DNA of 64,000 nt. Source: Lysinibacillus mangiferihumi. Lineage in GTDB: Bacteria; Bacillota; Bacilli; Bacillales_A; Planococcaceae. Position 1 is the stretch's first letter; the number at the start of each line of letters is the position of its first letter. Below, in pieces: positions 51,831 to 61,174 of the stretch. The notes below the pieces were generated by a model that saw nothing but the letters and a program-made list of their open reading frames with translations, was not told the origin of the DNA and did no database searches. A program made the translations under genes and the position numbers. Location: positions 1 to 64,000 of the forward strand of contig NZ_PYWM01000028.1 in the NCBI RefSeq assembly GCF_003049665.1, read 5' to 3'.

Positions 51831-51858
51831 ACGCAATTACGCCTAGGCGTAATTGCGT
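51831..51858. repeat. 28-bp perfect palindrome
   Basis: ACGCAATTACGCCT joined directly to its complement AGGCGTAATTGCGT, with no loop. It is followed on the plus strand by CCAATTTTTTTCG. It lies between the azoR promoter and the end of the DsbA-like gene. Confidence 0.85.
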
Positions 51859-51970
51859 CCAATTTTTTTCGAACTTGCTCGAAGCGCTCCTCTTTCAAAT
51901 CTGGAACATCAGCCGGAGCCCTTTAACTTGGTTGTGTCAATTCAACATTTATAAAGGTTACAGAAGCAAG

Positions 51971-52678
51971 TTAAATTTGACAGCTATCATCTGTACAAAC
52001 GCCTGCATCTCCAGAGCCTTCCATCTTTAACCCTGGTTGTAAGCCTTCTTCCTCCGCTACTTTACGCAAAGTATTTTCAAACACCTCTTGCGGTTGTGCT
52101 CCTGAAATACCGTATTTACGATTTAGAACAAAGAATGGAACACCTCGTACACCAAGCTGAAGCCCCTCCTGTATATCTACTTCCACATCACCTTTAAATT
52201 CATCACTAGCAAGAACCTTTTCAATATCCTCAGGCTTGAAACCAACTTGTTCTGCGATTGCCACTAATACCTCATCATGACTAATGCGCTTTCCATCGAT
52301 AAAATAGCCATGTAACAGCGCTTCAACTAATTCACTAGCGTCACCCTGTTGTTCAGCCCATTTCACAAGTCGATGTGCCTTTAATGTGTTTTCTGCCATC
52401 ATCTGATCAAAATTATAATGTAAGCCTACTTCTTTTGCGCGAGCTGCCACACCTTGTGTCATTTCTTTCGCTTTTTCTAATGTCATACTATATTTCTGAG
52501 ACAAAGATTCGTAGATAGACTCATTCGTATCCGCTGGTGTTGTCGGGTCAAGTTGATAGCTTTTATAGACAAGCTCCACTTGGCCCTCAAACCCTGTATC
52601 CTGAATTGCCTTTTCCAATTGTTTTTTGCCAATGTAGCAAAAAGGACAAACATAATCTGACCAAATTTCGATTTTCAT
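51971..52678 (-). CDS. DsbA-family (FrnE-like) thiol oxidoreductase
   Basis: 235-residue cytosolic thioredoxin-fold protein of the FrnE/2-hydroxychromene isomerase-like group. Active-site CPFC is at residues 11-14 (IWSDYVCPFCYIGKKQL), and the cis-proline loop is VRGVPFFVLNRKYGISGAQ. A C-terminal pair of cysteines (GVCTDDSCQI) is typical of FrnE. No signal peptide. The ATG at 52678 (MKIEIWSD) follows AAGGAG; a 12-codon upstream extension is not family-like. Confidence 0.9.
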   Translation of the reverse strand: MKIEIWSDYVCPFCYIGKKQLEKAIQDTGFEGQVELVYKSYQLDPTTPADTNESIYESLSQKYSMTLEKAKEMTQGVAARAKEVGLHYNFDQMMAENTLKAHRLVKWAEQQGDASELVEALLHGYFIDGKRISHDEVLVAIAEQVGFKPEDIEKVLASDEFKGDVEVDIQEGLQLGVRGVPFFVLNRKYGISGAQPQEVFENTLRKVAEEEGLQPGLKMEGSGDAGVCTDDSCQI

Positions 52679-52803
52679 AAAAAACACGCTCCTTTTGCTA
52701 CATTGTAACGACACATGCTCTCTTCGAGCAATTTTTATGCTTCATTGCATAAATTTTCAAAGCTATCTCCATACTGAACGTAAAAACACTGTGAGGGTTA
52801 TGT

Positions 52804-54183
52804 ATGACACAATCTCTTTGGCTTGCAACAACCGACTCGGTTTCCTTGCCATCTTTAACAGCTTCGACTAAATGTGATGTTTGTATTATTGGAGGAGGAT
52901 TGACTGGACTATATACCGCTTATGTATTAGCAAAAGCAGGTGTCGATGTTGTACTACTAGAGGCCAATTCAAAGCTTAGTTATGGTACGACTGGTCATTC
53001 AACAGGTAAACTAACTGCACAGCATGGCTTAGTCTACGCAAATCTTCTCGAAAAGCTTTCTGTAAATGATGCTAGACTCTACTATCATTTAAATCAACAT
53101 GCTGTAGAGAAAGCATTACAATTCCTCCCTAAAGAGTCCATTCGGCCAGTTGACTCATACCTGTATTGTCAAACAAAAGAAGGCTACTCACAATTATTAA
53201 AAGAGTGGAATGCCTATAAAGTATTAAATGTAAAGGCAAAGATTACTTCTGAAACGGAGCTCCCTTTCCCTATTACAAAGGCACTTAGCGTATCGCAGCA
53301 AGCTCAAATAAATCCCGTAGTTGTAAGTAACTTTCTTATAAAAGAGGCATTATCAATGGGCGCGAAACTATATGCAAACACACGTGTCCAGCAATTACGC
53401 ATTGCACAAAATGACTTACATACCGAAAAAAATATCTCGGTTCAATATAATAAGCTTATTTTGTGCACGCATTACCCAATTGAAGCCTTTAAAGGATTAC
53501 AACTCCTAAAGCTTTCAAATAACCGATCTTATATGGTTGCCAGTAAAATAACGGAAACGTACCAAGGACAGTATTTATCAGTTGATTTTCCTTCACGTTC
53601 TATTCGAACGACTACTATAAACGATGAGCACTATTTACTTCTCGGTGGGGCTAATCATATTGCAGGTCAAACGACCAATACGAAGCCCTTTTACGATGCT
53701 ATTCAAAATGAAATGAAAGTACACTTTGGGCAGGAGCCACTTTATAGATGGTCGGCTCAAGATATCGAAACACCCGACATGGTACCTTATGTCGGAAAAA
53801 TTACGCAGTCCTTACCAAATGTCTTTATCGCAACAGGATATCGCAAATGGGGGATTTCTAATTCATTCGTCGCTGGGGATTTATTGTCTTCACTTATTAC
53901 AGGTACTGCGAAGAACAACGATGCAAGTACGCTTTATTCGCCTGCACGTACAAAATTTGGTGCGCAGTTTATGCAAATGCTGAAAGTCGGAGGCTTCGTG
54001 GCAAAGGAACTGGTCACAGGCTATATTAAAAATGGAAATGCTCCAACTTGTACGCATTTAGGCTGTAAAACAAAGTGGAATGAAGCGGATGAGACATGGG
54101 ATTGCCCCTGTCATGGCTCCCGTTTTAATGCCCAAGGAGAAGTGTTAGAAGGGCCAGCAGTTCAACCATTAAAGCTTGATTAA
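52804..54183 (+). CDS. FAD-dependent oxidoreductase with C-terminal Rieske domain (YhfW-like)
   Basis: 459-residue protein joining a DAO-type FAD domain (CDVCIIGGGLTGLYTAYVLA, dinucleotide fold at residues 24-43, and the C-terminal VFIATGYRKWGISNSFVAG) to a Rieske [2Fe-2S] domain. The cluster ligands are Cys416/His418 (CTHLGC) and Cys434/His437 (CPCHGSRF). B. subtilis YhfW has the same fusion. It probably oxidises an unknown small amine or sugar-like substrate and passes electrons to the iron-sulfur centre. Convergent with ppaC across element copy D. Confidence 0.9.
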   Translation: MTQSLWLATTDSVSLPSLTASTKCDVCIIGGGLTGLYTAYVLAKAGVDVVLLEANSKLSYGTTGHSTGKLTAQHGLVYANLLEKLSVNDARLYYHLNQHAVEKALQFLPKESIRPVDSYLYCQTKEGYSQLLKEWNAYKVLNVKAKITSETELPFPITKALSVSQQAQINPVVVSNFLIKEALSMGAKLYANTRVQQLRIAQNDLHTEKNISVQYNKLILCTHYPIEAFKGLQLLKLSNNRSYMVASKITETYQGQYLSVDFPSRSIRTTTINDEHYLLLGGANHIAGQTTNTKPFYDAIQNEMKVHFGQEPLYRWSAQDIETPDMVPYVGKITQSLPNVFIATGYRKWGISNSFVAGDLLSSLITGTAKNNDASTLYSPARTKFGAQFMQMLKVGGFVAKELVTGYIKNGNAPTCTHLGCKTKWNEADETWDCPCHGSRFNAQGEVLEGPAVQPLKLD

Positions 54184-54187
54184 TAAG

Positions 54188-54323
54188 GCACTAGTTGATG
54201 ATAGCGTAACTAATGATGCAAGCGTGAACGCACAAAACGCAAGACGCAGACATCAATGGCATAGCAAAAAAGTGTTAGATTGATGGCAGTCAATCTAACA
54301 CTTTTTCTATTTGTCCCAACCTC
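54188..54323 (+). repeat. interspersed intergenic element, copy D (deleted form)
   Basis: 136 bp in copy-A orientation. It keeps CACTAGTTGATGATAGCG, GAACGCACAAAACGCAAGACGC, the full GTGTTAGATTG hairpin (54269-54305) and the right end TTGTCCCAACCTC, but lacks the left end and most of the core. It sits between two convergent genes, where the hairpin probably ends both transcripts. Confidence 0.82.
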
Positions 54324-54350
54324 GTTCTTCAGTTTGGACAATACGCTATT

Positions 54351-55277
54351 TTATTTTAATGCATCCGTTAATACTGGAACGATTTGTTTTTTACGAGATA
54401 CAACACCTGGTAAAACAACACGGTTGTTTGTCAGCTCTGCACCAAATGCTTTTGCTGCCGCTTCTGCTACTTGTCCAATTGCAACAGCTGTTGAATCATT
54501 GTTTAAAATGTCTGTTACAACGAAAAAGAATAAATCTAAACCATTGTCAGCAACATTTTTATTTAAAAGAATTTCTAATTCTTCTTGTCGTCCAAGCACA
54601 TCGTTAATATCAACAGCATTCACTTGGGCAACGACAGATTTATATTCACCAAACTGGAACTCTTTTGCATCTAAAGATAAAAGATCCTCTAAAGATTTAT
54701 CTGAAAGATCAGCGCCTGCTTTTAACATTGCTAGTCCATAGTCCGCAGCATCAACACCTGCGATTTTTGCAAGTTCCTCCGCAGCTTTTACATCCTGTTG
54801 TGTACAAGTTGGTGATTTGAACAGTAATGTGTCAGAAATAATAGCTGATAACATTAAGCCTGCAATATTTGCTGGTATTACAACATCATTTTCTTTAAAG
54901 ATTTTATTTAAAATAGTCGCTGTACAACCAACCGGTTCAGCACGGTAATACAATGGGTCAGCTGTTTGGAAGTTTGCAATGCGATGGTGATCAATTACCT
55001 CTGTAATTTGTACTTCCTCAATCCCATCAGCCGATTGTTGGAATTCATTATGGTCTACAAGGATTACCTTTTCCGCTTCCCCTACTACAGAAGAAATAAA
55101 ACGCGGTGCCTCAAAGCCAAATTTGTCTAGTGCATATTTTGTTTCATTATTTAATTCGCCAAGACGTACTGCTTCAGCTTCTACTCCAATTTGTTGCTTT
55201 AAATATGCGTATACAATTGCAGATGTAATTGTATCTGTATCAGGATTTTTATGTCCGAAAACTAAAACTTTGCTCAT
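54351..55277 (-). CDS. ppaC: manganese-dependent inorganic pyrophosphatase
   Basis: 308-residue class C (DHH-family) pyrophosphatase. Metal-binding motifs are GHKNPDTDT near the N-terminus, VDHNE and VIDHH in the middle. The C-terminal substrate motif SRKKQIVP is at residues 295-302. It hydrolyses pyrophosphate from biosynthesis and prefers Mn. AGGAGG precedes the ATG. No other gene in its unit. Confidence 0.95.
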   Translation of the reverse strand: MSKVLVFGHKNPDTDTITSAIVYAYLKQQIGVEAEAVRLGELNNETKYALDKFGFEAPRFISSVVGEAEKVILVDHNEFQQSADGIEEVQITEVIDHHRIANFQTADPLYYRAEPVGCTATILNKIFKENDVVIPANIAGLMLSAIISDTLLFKSPTCTQQDVKAAEELAKIAGVDAADYGLAMLKAGADLSDKSLEDLLSLDAKEFQFGEYKSVVAQVNAVDINDVLGRQEELEILLNKNVADNGLDLFFFVVTDILNNDSTAVAIGQVAEAAAKAFGAELTNNRVVLPGVVSRKKQIVPVLTDALK

Positions 55278-55607
55278 TAATACTTTTCCTCCTAAATGAC
55301 TTCTACATTTTCATTTATTTTAACATAATTTATGAAAGAACATGATATAAAGTAAAACTTTCATCATACGCTACTTTTGAAAACTATGTTGTTGTTCATT
55401 CACGCTACACTATACTATAATAAAAGTATTTCACTCCATTTAATAGTTTATCTATTTTTTACCATGTATTTTTTTGATTTCCTATGTTAAACATAAATTT
55501 CCTAATTTTAGATAGATAGATAGTTGTGATTTTTATACAAGAAACGATAATTTTATGCTATTATCATGTAGTCAAAATTTTTAGGAATTACAGGAATGGG
55601 GATTGTG
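55278..55607. other. intergenic gap between ppaC and GNAT fusion gene
   Basis: About 330 nt, AT-rich, between divergent genes. It has three tandem TAGA units near 55511-55523, and GATAAT/ATTATC inverted repeat with an extended -10 (TGCTATTAT) near 55545-55565, a possible promoter of the plus-strand gene without a clear -35. Confidence 0.45.
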
Positions 55608-56411
55608 ATGACAAAGAAGATGGAAAAAAAGTATATTCCTTTGGCAAGCTATTTTGACGTGGCTTCGCAAAGTGAAATTACTTTAACCTTTAGCGCATTA
55701 GAAAACATTATGGGACAAGCCTTACCCAATGCTGCTTATTTAAATAAGAGCTGGTGGAAAAAAACAAAGCCTCCTCTTACGCATTTTTTATCTTGGACAA
55801 ATGCAGGTTATTATGTCATAGATGTCAAATTAGGCACAAGTGTCACATTTTCTCGCACACAGGAGAAAATATCGACGGATCATATTTCTGAAAATAACGA
55901 AAATACTTCTGCGTACATAATCCGAGCGATTGAAGCATCAGATGCTAGAGCATTTATTCTTTTACAAGAAGAAATCCTTCAACAAACTGAATTTTTGTAT
56001 AATGTTGAAAATGAGTTAGAGCTAACTGTACAACAACTTAGAAAAAACCTAGCTTATTGGAAGCAATTAAAAAACCGCACTATTTTGCTTTGCATTTTAA
56101 ATGGCACGTTTGCAGGTTATGCAGTAATTCATGGTTATAAGCACTCTAAAGCCAAACATGTTGCCTCAGTCCACTTGGCCGTGAAAGAAGAACACCAACG
56201 AAAAGGTATCGGCTCAGCACTTATGAAAGCAGTGGAAGACTGGGCTAACCAAAGAAATATCTCTCGCCTCGAATTATCCGTTATGGAGCATAATGATGCC
56301 GCATTACAGCTATTTAAAAAACTAGGCTTTGAACACGAAGGAACTCGCGTTAATGCTATTAAACTAAATGATACATTCAAGGCTGAATATAGTTTAAGTA
56401 AAATTTTATAA
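55608..56411 (+). CDS. two-domain protein: DUF7662-like N-terminus and GNAT acetyltransferase
   Basis: 267 residues. The first 80 (YIPLASYFDVASQSEITLTF, then FSALENIMGQALPNAAY, SWWKK, THFLSWTNAGYYV) resemble the small DUF7662 domain otherwise found as single-domain proteins. Residues from about 100 form a GNAT domain: SVHLAVKEEHQRKGIGSALM is the acetyl-CoA loop, NDAALQLFKKLGFEHEGTR the end. The acetylated substrate is unknown. ATG 55608 has GGGG six nt upstream; ATG 55596 is an alternative. A terminator follows. Confidence 0.83.
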   Translation: MTKKMEKKYIPLASYFDVASQSEITLTFSALENIMGQALPNAAYLNKSWWKKTKPPLTHFLSWTNAGYYVIDVKLGTSVTFSRTQEKISTDHISENNENTSAYIIRAIEASDARAFILLQEEILQQTEFLYNVENELELTVQQLRKNLAYWKQLKNRTILLCILNGTFAGYAVIHGYKHSKAKHVASVHLAVKEEHQRKGIGSALMKAVEDWANQRNISRLELSVMEHNDAALQLFKKLGFEHEGTRVNAIKLNDTFKAEYSLSKIL

Positions 56412-56425
56412 ATTGGTTTTTCAAG

Positions 56426-56456
56426 GATGTCTAATATTTTAGTTGGACATCTTTTT
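56426..56456 (+). terminator. terminator after the GNAT fusion gene
   Basis: Stem GATGTC/GACATC with a 14-nt loop followed by TTTTT. Confidence 0.72.
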
Positions 56457-56524
56457 ACTTTTCTAGACCTTAGAACCAAAAACGTATAGATGAGCATATT
56501 ACTCCACCTATACGCTATACTTTA

Positions 56525-57391
56525 TCAAAATACTTGCTTTTCTCTTGCTACATCTAAAAATAATAAATTATTTTCTACTTGTTCATAGGATTGTTGATAT
56601 TGAGTGTATCGCTCTTTATCATGACTAACCATTTCCTCAATAAGAGCATGCATAAATGAAAATAGGACAGGTACCATATCTAAAGAGGATTGATTTTTTA
56701 AACCTAATGCAAATAAGGCACTTGCATAGTCTCTTATTGGTGACAACGCCGATCCTGTAATAGCAATAATTTTTACTTTTTTCATTTTCGCTATTTCAAC
56801 AATCGTTTTCACATCATTGGAATGTTTATCACATGAAAAAACTATTAACGTAGTACGTTCGCTCATGCTGTTGATTTGTTGAACGAGATCATCTGAATCT
56901 GTACGTAGTTGCTTTACATTTGATCGTAAAGTTTTCAACGTATACGATAACCAATTAGCAATAGAGGCAGCTTGTCTTGTACCTAAAATATAAACTGTAT
57001 CTGCTTCATGCATCCATTTAGAGCTTTTTTGAAGCACCTTATCGTTCACAAGATGTATTGTATCTTGAATGTTTTGCATATCACGTTGCATGATTTTAGC
57101 AAAGCTTGAAGTTCTTTGCTTGCTCGCCGTATATGTTGGTTGAAGAGGAACACCCTCATGTTGTGAGTTTAAATAACTTCTAATCTCTTCTTGTAGCTCC
57201 ACATAACCTGACAAATCCATCGCATAACAAAAACGAATAACGGTTGATTCACTAACATTTGCCTGTCTACCCACTTCAGCTGCCCCATTAGCAATAACAA
57301 CCGTTGGATTACTCATAACAAATTGCGCAACTTTACGTTGTCCTTTTGACAGTCTTACAAATCTTTTCTTTATATTTTCATTTATACTCAT
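56525..57391 (-). CDS. RpiR-family regulator (HTH plus SIS domain)
   Basis: 288-residue regulator. The N-terminal HTH_6 domain is FVRLSKGQRKVAQFVMSNPTVV, then VGRQANVSESTVIRFCYAMDLSGYVELQEEI. The SIS domain holds VYILGTRQAASIANWLSYTL and LIVFSCDKHSNDVKTIVEIAK. RpiR proteins sense sugar phosphates; the ligand is unknown here. ATG 57391 (MSINENIK) follows AAAGG at acceptable distance. It lies next to an MFS transporter on the same strand, a possible target. Confidence 0.87.
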   Translation of the reverse strand: MSINENIKKRFVRLSKGQRKVAQFVMSNPTVVIANGAAEVGRQANVSESTVIRFCYAMDLSGYVELQEEIRSYLNSQHEGVPLQPTYTASKQRTSSFAKIMQRDMQNIQDTIHLVNDKVLQKSSKWMHEADTVYILGTRQAASIANWLSYTLKTLRSNVKQLRTDSDDLVQQINSMSERTTLIVFSCDKHSNDVKTIVEIAKMKKVKIIAITGSALSPIRDYASALFALGLKNQSSLDMVPVLFSFMHALIEEMVSHDKERYTQYQQSYEQVENNLLFLDVAREKQVF

Positions 57392-57716
57392 TCCTAACAA
57401 CCTTTCTTTCAAAGAAATTATCACGAATGGAGATTGTTCCCTACTGACTCTAAATTCGATTAAAAATACATTATCATGATTGCAATTTGAATACAATGAC
57501 TTTTCAGAAAAATCTTTAATGTATTAACACACTAACGCACTAGTTCATAATTAAATGACATAAATTCTCTATATTTATCATATCCAAAGTATCTTTATCA
57601 ACTAGTAGCTGGATAACAAGTAATCTACGAATTGAAATTTTAACATATTTTAGAAACAAATGCATAAAAATAAATAAAATATAATTTTTATGTATTTAAT
57701 AAAGCAGATTTCAAAA
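57392..57716. other. gap upstream of the RpiR-type gene
   Basis: About 325 nt, very AT-rich. It should hold the promoter of the RpiR-type gene. An open minus-strand frame continues upstream of the chosen start to 57496 but has no ribosome site. Nothing else supported. Confidence 0.45.
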
Positions 57717-57750
57717 AAAGTCTTGGATTCAAATTGAACCCAAGACTTTT
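57717..57750 (-). terminator. terminator after the 57.8 kb MFS gene
   Basis: Perfect stem AAAAGTCTTGG/CCAAGACTTTT with inner TTCAA/TTGAA pairing and a T-run. Confidence 0.9.
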
Positions 57751-57760
57751 CGTATGTTTA

Positions 57761-58975
57761 CTATTCCAGTTCCATTTGTTTCGTTTCTGTGCCTAAAAAT
57801 ATGACACCAATCACCCCTATAATGATAGCACCACAAAAAATTGCAAAAATAAAACCGATATCATAGCCTGCTGTTAGTAATGATCCGACCAATAATGGAC
57901 CAAAAATACCGCCAATTCGTCCAACTGCGGCAGCCATTCCTGCACCTGTACCACGAATAACGGCTGGGTACTGTTCTGGTGTATAAGCATAGAGTGCACC
58001 CCACGCGCCTAAATTAAAGAATGATAATAGCATCCCAGATGTTAATAGCACCGCCATTGTTTCTGCATTACCAAAAATGAAAGCACTTACAGCTGTTCCA
58101 ATTAAATAGGAAACAAGTACAAATTTACGTCCAAATTTTTCAATAAACCATGCCGCTGTAAAGTAACCTGGAAGCTGTGCTAAAGTCATAATCAACACAT
58201 ACTTAAAGCTAGTAATCATATCAAAACCTTTTCCGACCATTACACTCGGTAACCATAAAAACATACCGTAATACGAGAATACTACTGTAAACCATAACAC
58301 CCATAACATAAGTGTCGAACGGGCATATTTTTTCGACCATACATCACGTATGTTGAGAAAAATGCTACGTTTTTTTGATTCAGCCTTCGCAGTAAACTGT
58401 GGTGAATCTGGTAAATGCCAACGCAGGTATATAGCGTACACTGCTGGAATTGCTGTTAACAACAAAGCGACACGCCAGCCCCATGTCGGGATAACAAAAT
58501 AAGAAATCAGTGCGGCAATAAGCCAGCCTGCTGCCCAAAAACTCTCTAGTAATACCACTACTCTTCCACGTTCCTTTGCCTCCACACTTTCAGAAACAAG
58601 AGTAGATGCTACAGGTAGTTCTCCACCGAGCCCCATCCCTACTAAAAAGCGTAATGCCATAAATGCGATTAAAGTTGTTGTAAATGCCGAAATACCACTT
58701 GCCACAGAAAATAATATAAGCGTCCACATGAACACTTGCTTACGACCGACTTTATCTGCAAAAATACCAAAGATGAGTGCGCCAACTGCCATTCCTATAG
58801 AATTAACACTGCCAATCCAACCCATCTGACTCTTAGTTAAATCCCAATCTACCGCGAGCGCTGTAATAACGAAAGATAAAATACCGACGTCCATTGCATC
58901 AAAGAGCCAGCCAACACCTGCTACACCCAAAAGCTTATTACGTGATATAGATTGTTCTTGCTTAATTGTTGTCAT
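57761..58975 (-). CDS. MFS transporter, aromatic-acid/niacin symporter type
   Basis: 404-residue major-facilitator protein with 12 segments. The start GVGWLFDAMDVGILSFVITAL (Asp in TM1) plus motif A GIFADKVGRKQVFMWTL and RFLVGMGLGGELPVASTLVSE in TM4 mark the aromatic acid:H+ symporter group, which includes B. subtilis NiaP (YceI). A niacin or aromatic carboxylate substrate is likely but unproven. ATG 58975 lies five nt behind AGGTGG. Own terminator. Confidence 0.85.
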   Translation of the reverse strand: MTTIKQEQSISRNKLLGVAGVGWLFDAMDVGILSFVITALAVDWDLTKSQMGWIGSVNSIGMAVGALIFGIFADKVGRKQVFMWTLILFSVASGISAFTTTLIAFMALRFLVGMGLGGELPVASTLVSESVEAKERGRVVVLLESFWAAGWLIAALISYFVIPTWGWRVALLLTAIPAVYAIYLRWHLPDSPQFTAKAESKKRSIFLNIRDVWSKKYARSTLMLWVLWFTVVFSYYGMFLWLPSVMVGKGFDMITSFKYVLIMTLAQLPGYFTAAWFIEKFGRKFVLVSYLIGTAVSAFIFGNAETMAVLLTSGMLLSFFNLGAWGALYAYTPEQYPAVIRGTGAGMAAAVGRIGGIFGPLLVGSLLTAGYDIGFIFAIFCGAIIIGVIGVIFLGTETKQMELE

Positions 58976-59054
58976 CTTAACCACCTGTCTTTACACTTGA
59001 CTTTACATTACGAGTATACTATACAGTTGTTTCAAGAAAGTGACAAGTAAAATT

Positions 59055-59113
59055 CAAATGACCGAATTGTTTAGACAATTTATTAATTGCTATTGAAAAT
59101 ATATGGTCATTTG
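59055..59113. promoter_or_regulatory. inverted repeat at the thrC promoter
   Basis: CAAATGACC (59055-59063) and GGTCATTTG (59105-59113), perfect 9-bp arms 41 nt apart. The right arm lies in the spacer of the thrC promoter. It could bind a repressor across the promoter. No factor recognised. Confidence 0.55.
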
Positions 59114-59122
59114 CGTTAAAAT
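59093..59122 (+). promoter_or_regulatory. thrC-thrB promoter
   Basis: TTGAAA (59093-59098), 18 nt, TAAAAT (59117-59122), about 57 nt before the ATG. Confidence 0.65.
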
Positions 59123-59179
59123 GTCTCTTATACAAAAACAACTGTTCTTTCTATAAGAACAAAAGGAGATCGTTACGTT

Positions 59180-60232
59180 ATGTGGAAAGGCCTTATTGAA
59201 GAATATAAACAATTTTTACCCGTAACAGAAAATACACCTGCTCTAACATTAAACGAAGGCAATACGCCTCTTATACATTTAGTTAATCTTTCTAAACAGC
59301 TTGGTATTGAGCTGTATGGTAAAATAGAAGGTGCAAATCCAACTGGTTCTTTCAAAGATCGAGGTATGGTATTTGCCGTAGCAAAGGCTATTGAAGACGG
59401 TAGTAAATGTGTTATTTGTGCCTCAACAGGCAATACTTCAGCTGCTGCTGCTGCTTATGCAACACGTGCAGGTATCCAATCTATTGTTGTTATTCCTAAA
59501 GGGAAAGTAGCGCTTGGTAAATTAGCACAAGCGACAATGTATGGTGCAAAAATTATTGAAATTGATGGTAATTTCGATGATGCTTTAAACATCGTGCGTC
59601 AAGTGAGTGAAACAACACCTGTAGCACTTGTTAACTCAGTTAACCCATATCGCATTGAAGGGCAAAAAACAGCTTCTTTTGAAATTGTAGATGCTTTAGG
59701 ATCTGCTCCAGACTATTTATGCATTCCAGTAGGTAACGCAGGCAATATTACAGCTTACTGGAAAGGCTTTAAAGAATATAATGATGTCAAAGCTTCAGGT
59801 TTACCAAAAATGTACGGCTTTGAAGCAGAAGGTGCCGCAGCAATTGTAAAAGGTGAACCAATCGCTAACCCAGAAACAGTTGCAACAGCTATCCGTATCG
59901 GTAACCCTGCTAGCTGGCAGTATGCTGAAGCAGCACGAGATGAGTCTGGCGGCATTATTGACTCTGTAACAGACGAAGAAATTTTAGCAGCTTATAAGCT
60001 AATTGCAGGAACTGAAGGCATTTTTGTTGAGCCTGGTTCAGCTGCATCATTAGCAGGTGTTATTAAATCTGTTGAAAACGGTAAAATTGCCAAAGGCTCA
60101 AAAGTCGTGACAGTCTTTACTGGTAACGGCTTAAAAGATCCTGACACGGCGATGAACGTTTCAACAGTAGACGTTGTTGCTCTAAAAAATGATGAAGAAG
60201 AAATCCGCAAATACATTGAGGGCGTACTATGA
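59180..60232 (+). CDS. thrC: threonine synthase
   Basis: 350-residue PLP enzyme converting O-phosphohomoserine to threonine. The PLP lysine is in [11 protein letters not shown], and the phosphate loop is [15 protein letters not shown]. The [15 protein letters not shown] stretch matches the Bacillus short ThrC class. AAAGGAG precedes the ATG. It overlaps thrB by 4 nt (ATGA). The usual upstream hom gene is absent here. Confidence 0.95.
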   Translation: MWKGLIEEYKQFLPVTENTPALTLNEGNTPLIHLVNLSKQLGIELYGKIEGANPTGSFKDRGMVFAVAKAIEDGSKCVICASTGNTSAAAAAYATRAGIQSIVVIPKGKVALGKLAQATMYGAKIIEIDGNFDDALNIVRQVSETTPVALVNSVNPYRIEGQKTASFEIVDALGSAPDYLCIPVGNAGNITAYWKGFKEYNDVKASGLPKMYGFEAEGAAAIVKGEPIANPETVATAIRIGNPASWQYAEAARDESGGIIDSVTDEEILAAYKLIAGTEGIFVEPGSAASLAGVIKSVENGKIAKGSKVVTVFTGNGLKDPDTAMNVSTVDVVALKNDEEEIRKYIEGVL

Positions 60233-61122
60233 GTAAAAAGTGGCAAATCACCGTTCCTGGGAGCACAGCCAATTTAGGCCCTGGCTTTGATTCTATTGGA
60301 CTCGGCTTGTCTCTTTACTTGAAATTAGATGTTTCCCTACAGGATAGTTGGGAGATTATACATCTCGATGACAACGGTCCTAGTGAATTTGAGCTTGAAC
60401 AACATTTACTATACATTATTGCCAAAAAAATCGCTGATCAGTATAAGAAGAATTTACCTACTTGCCGTGTTGAAATGGCAAGCGAACTTCCTTTAGCTCG
60501 TGGTTTGGGCAGTAGTGCAGCCGTTATTGTTGCGGGTATTGAACTAGCCAACCAATTATGCGATTTGAAGTTAACTGTGCAAGACAAGTTAAATCTATCT
60601 TCTCAGATTGAAGGGCATCCTGATAATGCTACTGCCTCAGTACTTGGAGGCTTGACTATATCTTCAATGGATGAAAACGGTATTGTAGATACTTTCCATG
60701 TCAATGATATCAATGCTTCATTTGTTGTTTATGTCCCTGATGTGGAGTTGAAAACGAGTGAGTCTCGCTCGGTATTACCAAAACAATTTGATCGGGCTTA
60801 TGCAGTACGTGCCTCTGCAAATGCAAATATGCTAGCTGCATCGTTAATGGTTCGAGATTTTGAACGTGCTGGGCACTATATGGAAGCTGATTTGTTCCAT
60901 GAGCCTTTCCGTTCAACATTAATACCACAGTATGTGGAGATTAAAGAAGCTGCAAAAGCAAATGGTGCTTATGGTACAGCATTAAGTGGAGCTGGACCGA
61001 CACTAATTTCCATCATCCCTACTGCTATTGCCGAAGGCTTTGTTGCAACAATGCAAGCAAATTTCCCAGAACATCATATCATTCTAACGAAGGCCGATGA
61101 GCATGGTGTACAAGTAATATAA
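60229..61122 (+). CDS. thrB: homoserine kinase
   Basis: 297-residue GHMP kinase that makes O-phosphohomoserine, the ThrC substrate. Motifs: [19 protein letters not shown] (motif 1), [20 protein letters not shown] (phosphate loop) and [14 protein letters not shown] (motif 3). Its start overlaps the thrC stop. An intrinsic terminator follows after 7 nt. Confidence 0.95.
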   Translation: MSKKWQITVPGSTANLGPGFDSIGLGLSLYLKLDVSLQDSWEIIHLDDNGPSEFELEQHLLYIIAKKIADQYKKNLPTCRVEMASELPLARGLGSSAAVIVAGIELANQLCDLKLTVQDKLNLSSQIEGHPDNATASVLGGLTISSMDENGIVDTFHVNDINASFVVYVPDVELKTSESRSVLPKQFDRAYAVRASANANMLAASLMVRDFERAGHYMEADLFHEPFRSTLIPQYVEIKEAAKANGAYGTALSGAGPTLISIIPTAIAEGFVATMQANFPEHHIILTKADEHGVQVI

Positions 61123-61129
61123 ATTTACA

Positions 61130-61156
61130 ACGTCTACTTCAAAGTAGGCGTTTTTT
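61130..61156 (+). terminator. terminator between thrB and mtnX
   Basis: Stem ACGTCTACTT/AAGTAGGCGT (one G-T pair, 1-nt loop) followed by six T. The mtnX ribosome site starts four nt later. Confidence 0.82.
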
Positions 61157-61174
61157 CTTGAAGGAGGCTGTAAC

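Noticed and set aside
55511-55523. Tandem TAGA units
   Set aside because: Only three units; too short to be a meaningful repeat array.
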